From Flammeovirgaceae bacterium UBA5008 (GTDB lineage Bacteria > Bacteroidota > Bacteroidia > Cytophagales > Cyclobacteriaceae), in the NCBI GenBank assembly GCA_002398365.1, contig DGYK01000010.1:161197-188246 (forward strand): 27,050 nucleotides of DNA. Reading direction: 5' to 3'. A program made the translations under genes and the position numbers. Position 1 is the first letter of the stretch. Each line of letters begins with the position of its first letter. The notes below the pieces were generated by a model. It saw nothing but the letters and a program-made list of their open reading frames with translations. It was not told the origin of the DNA and ran no database searches. This document shows, one piece after another, positions 22,436 to 27,050 of this stretch.

Positions 22436-23716
22436 ATGGGTATGAACGAATCCTTTCTTCACTATGTCTGGCAATTTCAATATTTCAACCAGAAAGAATT
22501 ACGCACCACCGAGGGAGAGGAGCTGACGATTTTTAAAACCGGCTCGCACAATCGCGATGCAGGCCCCGACTTTCTTCAGGCTAAAATTAAAATCGATCAA
22601 CTGGAGTGGGCCGGCAGCATTGAGGTGCATATTCAATCTTCAGACTGGCTGGCGCACCAACACAGTGGCAACGGGGCGTATGAGAATGTGATCCTCCATG
22701 TGGTGTGGGAAAACAATCAATCTATCTTACGAAATGACGGAACAGTTATTCCTGCCCTGGAATTAAAACACCGCGTGAGTAAAGAATTGTGGAGCAAGTA
22801 TGCGAAGCTGGTAAACAGCAGTATGCATATCGCATGTCATTCTTCGTTGCCCGATGTTCCTGCCATCACACAACTCTCCTTGATCGAACAGGCGATGATG
22901 AGGCGCTTTGAATCCAAAGCGAATGAAGTCAAAAAGTTGCTCACCGAAAATCAGGGAGATTGGGAAGAGACCACTTACCAATGGCTGGCCCGCTGCTTTG
23001 GATTTAAGATTAATTCGGAACCATTCTTTCAGTTGGCAAAAGTGTTGCCCTATAAAATTATTCGCAAGCATCCGAATAACTTGTTGCAAATAGAAGCTTT
23101 GTTGTTTGGTCAGGCGGGCATGCTGGAAACCAAAACGAAGCATGAATACATCACCGCCTTGTTTAAAGAATACCAGTTTCTCAGCGCCAAGTATGGGCTA
23201 GCCGATTCCAAACTGAATCCGGCCCAATGGAAATTCCTGCGTCTGCGTCCCGCCAATTTCCCCACCTTGCGAATGGCGCAGTTCGCCCGTTTATTGCAAA
23301 GTCAAAGCGGCTTGTTTTCACAAATCATCGAAGGAACCAAAGAAGAGTGGAAAGTATTATTGGATGCCCATCCAAGCGAGTATTGGCAAACGCACTACCA
23401 TTTTGCGAAGCCATCTGCGCGGCAGGAACATGCTTTGGGCGAAGAAAGTAAATTAGTGTTGATGATTAACGCAGTCATTCCGATATTAGTAGCTTTCAGC
23501 AAGCAAACCGATAACGAGGCATTGATGGAAAAAGCGATCCACTGGTTGCAGGCCCTGCCCGCAGAAAAGAACCGAATCATTTCGTATTGGAATTCGCTGG
23601 GTTTGCAGGCGGAATCAGCTTTTGATTCGCAGGCATTGATTGAACAATACAATCATTTTTGCAACCAGCGACAATGTTTGAATTGCGCGGTGGGCACTTC
23701 ATTGATTAAACCATGA
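22436..23716 (+). CDS. DUF2851 family protein
   Basis: 426 residues, no signal or membrane segment. The N-terminal half has the conserved pattern of the DUF2851 family found mainly in Bacteroidota: FLHYVWQFQYFNQKELRTTE, GSHNRDAGPDFLQAKI, WAGSIEVHIQSSDWLAHQHS and YENVILHVVWENN. The motif H-N-R-D-A-G-P-D-F and the later H-x-H residues (EVHIQSSDW, ILHVVW) look like a metal or nuclease-type centre, but activity is not established. The C-terminus ends in a Cys cluster (FCNQRQCLNCAVG) that may bind zinc. The ATG at 22436 or the one 6 bp later could start it. The stop overlaps the next gene as ATGA. Confidence 0.88.
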   Translation: MGMNESFLHYVWQFQYFNQKELRTTEGEELTIFKTGSHNRDAGPDFLQAKIKIDQLEWAGSIEVHIQSSDWLAHQHSGNGAYENVILHVVWENNQSILRNDGTVIPALELKHRVSKELWSKYAKLVNSSMHIACHSSLPDVPAITQLSLIEQAMMRRFESKANEVKKLLTENQGDWEETTYQWLARCFGFKINSEPFFQLAKVLPYKIIRKHPNNLLQIEALLFGQAGMLETKTKHEYITALFKEYQFLSAKYGLADSKLNPAQWKFLRLRPANFPTLRMAQFARLLQSQSGLFSQIIEGTKEEWKVLLDAHPSEYWQTHYHFAKPSARQEHALGEESKLVLMINAVIPILVAFSKQTDNEALMEKAIHWLQALPAEKNRIISYWNSLGLQAESAFDSQALIEQYNHFCNQRQCLNCAVGTSLIKP

Positions 23717-24966
23717 TGCTGCTTCACATTCTTCTTATTCTTGGCTTCCTCTTCCTTTTTTATCGGCAGTTAGGAAAAGAACAACCCATTTTGTTTTCGT
23801 TTGCTTTTGTGAGCAAGGCAGCAGGTGCCATCTTTTTAGGATATTATTATTTACACTTGGCTCAAGCCAATGATACCTGGAGTTTTTTTCAGATGGGCTG
23901 CGAAGTGGCAGACCTGGCGCGGAAAGATTTCAGTGCGTATGTTGATTTTGTTTTTGCCAGCCAATACAAAGCCACTGTTACACATTGGTTGTACTTTGAG
24001 GATCGCACCTCTGCGATGGTGAAACTCATCAGTTTCTTTTGCTGGATCGGTGGAAATAACTACTGGGTTTGTGCGCTCTATTTTTCGTTAATTTCCTTTT
24101 TAGCAAGTTGGTTTCTGTATTTCCAAATCCGGAGCTGGAAAGAAGAATATGCGAATGGATCAGCTGTAGCACTTTTCTGTATTCCTTCCGTTGTCTTTTG
24201 GGGATCTGGAATTGTAAAAGAGACACTCGCATTGGCGGGCCTTCTATACTTGACCGCGCTTTTTGTACGATGGGCCTCGGGCCGGAAGATAGTGTGGTGG
24301 CATGGGGCACTGATTATTCCCGCTTTGTTCTTCACCTGGGTATTTAAATATTATTGGCTGGCCGTATTTATGGCGGTACTGATTCCTACAGTGATCTTAC
24401 TTTTTGTAGCGCGAAAAAAATTATTGACAACGGGACAATGGATAAGCGGATGGTCGTTGGTTTTTATTTTTCTGGTGGCGGTAGGATCGTTTGCGCATCC
24501 TAATTTTTATCTGAGCCGCATCTTATTGGTGGTAGTGGCGAATCACGATAAGTATATTGAATTGTCGGCTCCCGACAATGTGATTCATTATTCCAACCTA
24601 CAACCCAATTTGTGGAGCGTTTTGCAAAACAGTCCGCTTGCTTTCTTCTCCGGATTGTTCCGTCCATTCGTTTGGGAGGCCGGAAATGCTTCCGCCTTCA
24701 TGGCTTCCATTGAAACCTTGGTGATTTTGTTACTTAGTCTTTCTTTTCTAATCTCATTACGAAAGAAGATTAACATAAAGTTAATTTTTCCCCTGCTGGT
24801 CTACAGCGCAACCCTTTGCATTTTTCTGGCTTTGTCCACACCCAACTTTGGCACGCTTTCGCGCTATCGAATTGGCTTCTTGCCATTCTTTATTTTTATC
24901 ATCTGTCAGGGAAATCCATTCATCGATAAATTCATAAAATGGATTCCTTTTATAAAGAATAGGTGA
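23713..24966 (+). CDS. polytopic inner-membrane protein of unknown function
   Basis: 417 residues with about nine to ten hydrophobic segments, starting MMLLHILLILGFLFLFYRQL and ending FFIFIICQGNPFIDKFIKWI plus a short basic tail. Large periplasmic loops are likely around residues 55-95 (ANDTWSFFQMGCEVADLARK) and 275-305. The helix spacing resembles oligosaccharide polymerases and glycosyltransferase-C-type membrane proteins, but no catalytic motif confirms this. The gene overlaps the DUF2851 stop by 4 bp (ATGA), so the two proteins are probably made together, and the acyltransferase gene follows by 22 bp. A role in surface polysaccharide or lipid metabolism is only suggested by that neighbour. 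Confidence 0.75.
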   Translation: MMLLHILLILGFLFLFYRQLGKEQPILFSFAFVSKAAGAIFLGYYYLHLAQANDTWSFFQMGCEVADLARKDFSAYVDFVFASQYKATVTHWLYFEDRTSAMVKLISFFCWIGGNNYWVCALYFSLISFLASWFLYFQIRSWKEEYANGSAVALFCIPSVVFWGSGIVKETLALAGLLYLTALFVRWASGRKIVWWHGALIIPALFFTWVFKYYWLAVFMAVLIPTVILLFVARKKLLTTGQWISGWSLVFIFLVAVGSFAHPNFYLSRILLVVVANHDKYIELSAPDNVIHYSNLQPNLWSVLQNSPLAFFSGLFRPFVWEAGNASAFMASIETLVILLLSLSFLISLRKKINIKLIFPLLVYSATLCIFLALSTPNFGTLSRYRIGFLPFFIFIICQGNPFIDKFIKWIPFIKNR

Positions 24967-24976
24967 GGGGTTTCAT

Positions 24977-24984
24977 TAACTTTG
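24977..24984 (+). promoter_or_regulatory. -7 box very close to the acyltransferase start
   Basis: TAACTTTG is a full match to TAnnTTTG, and only 4 bp separate it from the ATG at 24989. If used, transcription would start at or within a base or two of the ATG, giving a leaderless mRNA. No clear -33 element is visible. Confidence 0.5.
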
Positions 24985-24988
24985 CCGT

Positions 24989-25624
24989 ATGGAGAATCCG
25001 GTAATTATTTTTGGCGCCAACGCACTCGGCCGCACGGCCAAAGAAATCTTTGAAAGCAATGAAGTAGTTGTCTACGGTTTTTTAGATGACGACAAGAAAC
25101 TACACAAAACAGAATTAGATGAAGTAGTGGTGTTGGGTGATACCGATGACGATGGTTTTTTAAAATTGATCGGCAAGAAGTGCGAAGCCTTTATTGCGTT
25201 GGATGATATTAAACTGCGAAAGAACCTGGTGAACATGTTGAAAGAAGTGCGCCATGTACAGCCGGTCAATGCCATTCACGCCAAGTCTACTATTTCTGCG
25301 CGCGCTTCCTTAGGCCACGGCAACTTTATTGATTATGGCAGTTACCTGGGAGCGGGTACTACCATTGGAAGCTATTGTCTCATCCACGCGAATGTTATTC
25401 TCGGTGCCGAGGCAAAATTGGGAGATCATGTGCAAGTGGGCGTGGGCAGCAACATCAATTCGAATGTGACAATTGAAGACGAAGTGTTTATTGGATCAGG
25501 CGTAACCATTGTATCCGGTGTTACTATTGGCAAGGGTGCACGCGTGGGAGCCGGATCGGTTGTAATTGCTCCTGTGAAAGCCGGAGAAACTGTTTTTGGA
25601 AACCCCGCCCAAAAAATAAAATAA
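24989..25624 (+). CDS. NeuD/PglD-like acyltransferase with hexapeptide (left-handed beta-helix) repeats
   Basis: 211 residues. The N-terminal nucleotide-fold domain starts PVIIFGANALGRTAKEIFES, which is the form of the sugar-acyltransferase N-domain, and includes VVYGFLDDD. From about residue 95 to 205 it carries hexapeptide repeats (STISARASLGHGNFIDYGSY, LGAGTTIGSYCLIHANVILG, AEAKLGDHVQVGVGSNINSN, VTIEDEVFIGSGVTIVSGVT, IGKGARVGAGSVVIAPVKAG) and the closing GNPAQKIK typical of O/N-acetyltransferases. The family acetylates nucleotide-linked or lipid-linked sugars. The expected catalytic His is probably in GHGNFIDYG (H109 region) or LIHANV. TAA is directly followed by the ATG of the nucleoside phosphorylase gene, so the two are coupled. 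Confidence 0.88.
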   Translation: MENPVIIFGANALGRTAKEIFESNEVVVYGFLDDDKKLHKTELDEVVVLGDTDDDGFLKLIGKKCEAFIALDDIKLRKNLVNMLKEVRHVQPVNAIHAKSTISARASLGHGNFIDYGSYLGAGTTIGSYCLIHANVILGAEAKLGDHVQVGVGSNINSNVTIEDEVFIGSGVTIVSGVTIGKGARVGAGSVVIAPVKAGETVFGNPAQKIK

Positions 25625-26482
25625 ATGCCCAAAATTTCTGAAACCGATCTGATCTTAAACAGCGATGGAAGTGTTTATCACTTAAATCTCTTACCCAAAC
25701 ATATCTCCGACACCATTATTGCGGTAGGCGATCCGAGCAGGGTGTACATGGTCAGTCAGTTTTTTGATGAAGTAGAATTTGAAATGAACAAGCGTGAGTT
25801 CATCACGCACGTGGGCAAATACAACGGCAAACGAATCACCGTTATCAGCACTGGCATTGGCACCGATAATGTTGAAATCTTTTTTACCGAATTGGATGCG
25901 CTGGCCAATATCGATTTGAAGACCCGCGAGATAAAACCCCGCAAGAAGAAATTAAAGGTAGTGCGCATCGGTACATCCGGAGCGCTGCAAGATGATGTGT
26001 CGGTAGGTGCGCATCTGGTTTCTGATTATGCGGTAGGGTTAGATAATCTCATGAACTTCTACGACTTGCCCATGAATGATTTTGAAACGGGCTTGGCGCA
26101 CGATCTGCAAAAGAAGACCGGCATACCATTTATGCCGTATGTGGTGCAAGGATCAGAGATGTTGCGCGGTCAGTTAGCCGCAGATATGATTGTGGGCAAC
26201 ACGGTTACTTGTCCCGGATTTTATGCGCCACAGGGAAGAGAATTGCGCTTGCCTATTCGCTTTCCCAAATTGCTGGAAGATTTGAATTACTACCACAAAG
26301 GCGATTTCTGGCTTACTAACTTTGAGATGGAAACGGCAGGATACTACGCGCTCGGGCGCATGTTAGGTCACGAAGTGTTGAGCGTGAATGCCATCATCGC
26401 CAACCGGATGAAGAATAAGTTTTCGAAGAATCCTACCAAAGTGGTAGAATCCCTGATCGAAAAAGTACTCGACCGGATCTAG
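25625..26482 (+). CDS. nucleoside phosphorylase (uridine/purine-type, PNP-UDP family)
   Basis: 285 residues. The phosphate and base sites of the PNP/UDP family are visible: AVGDPSRVYMVSQFF (the GDPSR phosphate loop), ITVISTGIGTDNVEIFFTEL, VVRIGTSGALQDDVSVGAHL and the ribose-binding FEMETAGYYALG. The segments FGIP/PFMPYVVQGSEML and TVTCPGFYAPQGREL fit the longer Bacteroidota uridine-phosphorylase-like members. It would split nucleosides to base and ribose-1-phosphate in the cytoplasm during salvage. Its ATG follows the acyltransferase TAA with no spacer. The stop is 2 bp from the stop of the convergent 82-aa gene. Confidence 0.92.
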   Translation: MPKISETDLILNSDGSVYHLNLLPKHISDTIIAVGDPSRVYMVSQFFDEVEFEMNKREFITHVGKYNGKRITVISTGIGTDNVEIFFTELDALANIDLKTREIKPRKKKLKVVRIGTSGALQDDVSVGAHLVSDYAVGLDNLMNFYDLPMNDFETGLAHDLQKKTGIPFMPYVVQGSEMLRGQLAADMIVGNTVTCPGFYAPQGRELRLPIRFPKLLEDLNYYHKGDFWLTNFEMETAGYYALGRMLGHEVLSVNAIIANRMKNKFSKNPTKVVESLIEKVLDRI

Positions 26483-26484
26483 CC

Positions 26485-26733
26485 TTAGAAGGTCGCGCTG
26501 TCCATCTTCACAATTTGCTTACCGGCTTTGAAAGGCTCGTTGTTATAGAAGCCGGAAAGGATACGGTGCGCAATTTGTTCGATCACCAACTCATCTTCGG
26601 TTTTACCTTCCTTACCCCACCAGTACACACGCTGCGGATGTTTCTTCATGTCTTCCACATACGAGCGGGCATGCTGGTATTGATCTTCGGTGAAAGTGAT
26701 GGTAAAGCAGGTTTTAACTTTTTGTGTTTCCAT
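26485..26733 (-). CDS. small conserved-looking protein of unknown function
   Basis: 82 residues, no signal or membrane segment. It begins METQKVKTCFTITFTEDQYQ and contains a Trp/Tyr-rich centre (HPQRVYWWGKEGKTEDELVI) and a helical segment (EQIAHRILSGFYNN). I do not recognise it. The frame shows normal codon use for the window, starts with a good ATG and ends exactly 2 bp from the phosphorylase stop, all of which favour a real gene. Confidence 0.62.
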   Translation of the reverse strand: METQKVKTCFTITFTEDQYQHARSYVEDMKKHPQRVYWWGKEGKTEDELVIEQIAHRILSGFYNNEPFKAGKQIVKMDSATF

Positions 26734-26811
26734 AATGTCTTTTCAATTACAACAGTAGTGCCAGAAATTATGCCTCTAGTTTATTCAATTTCACCGATAT
26801 GTTCCAAATGC

Positions 26812-26840
26812 TTGCCCGAAGGTGGGCAACCCTGCCCGAA
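26812..26840. repeat. inverted plus direct repeat upstream of the M16 protease gene
   Basis: ttgccc-gaaggt-gggcaa (26812-26829) is a perfect 6-bp inverted repeat. The octamer tgcccgaa occurs at 26813-26820 and again at 26833-26840, 20 bp (two helical turns) apart. Located between the divergent 82-aa gene and the protease gene, it is a reasonable operator candidate. Confidence 0.4.
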
Positions 26841-26869
26841 CTTGGGACGTGCGATTATCCTACAATGAT

Positions 26870-26877
26870 TAACTTTA
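26870..26877 (+). promoter_or_regulatory. -7-like box next to the M16 protease start
   Basis: TAACTTTA matches TAnnTTTG at seven of eight positions and ends 4 bp before the ATG at 26882, the same unusually close spacing seen at 24977. It could drive a leaderless or near-leaderless mRNA. Confidence 0.4.
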
Positions 26878-26881
26878 CATC

Positions 26882-27050
26882 ATGAGAGAGTACGGAATTT
26901 ACACGTTGAAGAATGGCATTCGGGTAGTGCACAATCAGGTGACCACGACCAAGATTGTACACTGCGGCATCATGCTCGATATTGGCAGTCGCGATGAAGA
27001 TGAAAGTAATCAGGGCATTGCCCATTTCTGGGAGCACATGGCCTTTAAAG
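26882..27050 (+). CDS. M16-family zinc metallopeptidase, N-terminal part (cut by the window end)
   Basis: Only the first 56 codons are present. They include the M16 inverted zinc motif HxxEH: H48, E51 and H52 in GIAHFWEHMAFK, preceded by the typical strands YTLKNGIRVVHNQV and IVHCGIMLDIGSRDEDESNQ. Members are insulinase/processing-peptidase-like proteases, often acting in the periplasm or at the envelope, but here the first residues MREYGIYTLKNG show no signal peptide. The Trp in HFWEH, in place of the usual Leu/Met, is a small oddity. The rest of the gene lies beyond the window. Confidence 0.93.
   Translation, partial: MREYGIYTLKNGIRVVHNQVTTTKIVHCGIMLDIGSRDEDESNQGIAHFWEHMAFK

Overview
The window looks like ordinary chromosome from a member of the Bacteroidota, probably near the Cytophagales. 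The evidence is that TAnnTTTG-type -7 boxes precede several genes and Shine-Dalgarno sequences are largely absent. There are also SprB-type repeats in a lipoprotein, a long ribosomal protein S1 with charged ends, a DUF2851 gene, an ECF sigma factor followed by a membrane-anchored barrel protein, and many Sec or lipoprotein signals ending in the FAQ-like style of this phylum. No phage, IS element, integrase or CRISPR array was seen.

Layout. 1-2.3 kb: tail of an ECF sigma factor, overlapping a transmembrane protein with a C-terminal barrel domain, then a SprB-repeat/cytochrome c lipoprotein closed by a strong terminator. 2.4-5.4 kb: a tightly packed trio of sodium:solute symporter, OsmC-like protein and PLP sulfhydrylase (MetZ-like), with ATGA and 3-bp junctions. 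5.4-7.3 kb (minus strand): a 43-aa membrane peptide, an HD-domain protein, and a TPR protein with signal peptide and C-terminal membrane anchor. 7.4-8.0 kb: a toxin-antitoxin pair whose ParE-like toxin gene carries a frameshift. 8.0-10.0 kb: small exported proteins (NTF2-like, histidine phosphatase, lipoprotein, OmpA-like domain). 10.2-12.2 kb: a MacB/LolD-type ATPase next to a TolC-like protein, with no permease or membrane-fusion gene between them. 12.2-14.6 kb: rpsA and tRNA-Cys, each with a recognisable -7 box and terminator. 14.6-16.5 kb (minus): two unrecognised proteins. 16.5-17.15 kb: about 640 bp without a convincing gene, holding a degenerate 21-bp/84-bp tandem array of small palindromes and two CCCC-GAAA-GGGG hairpins. 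17.2-18.2 kb (minus): an LLM-family flavin monooxygenase. 18.3-22.3 kb: ftsK, lolA and pyrF. 22.4-27.05 kb: DUF2851 protein, polytopic membrane protein, NeuD/PglD-like acyltransferase, nucleoside phosphorylase, an 82-aa minus-strand protein, and the start of an M16 zinc protease.

Most genes are housekeeping or envelope functions. Themes are envelope biogenesis (LolA, TolC/ABC, OmpA-like, M16 protease), chromosome segregation (FtsK), sulfur amino acid and pyrimidine synthesis (MetZ, PyrF) and translation (S1, tRNA-Cys). The least ordinary parts are the repeat array at 16.56-16.86 kb with its hairpin neighbours, the broken ParE toxin, the hybrid SprB/cytochrome lipoprotein, and possible leaderless starts at 24.98 and 26.88 kb. 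I did not find a clearly new multi-gene system.
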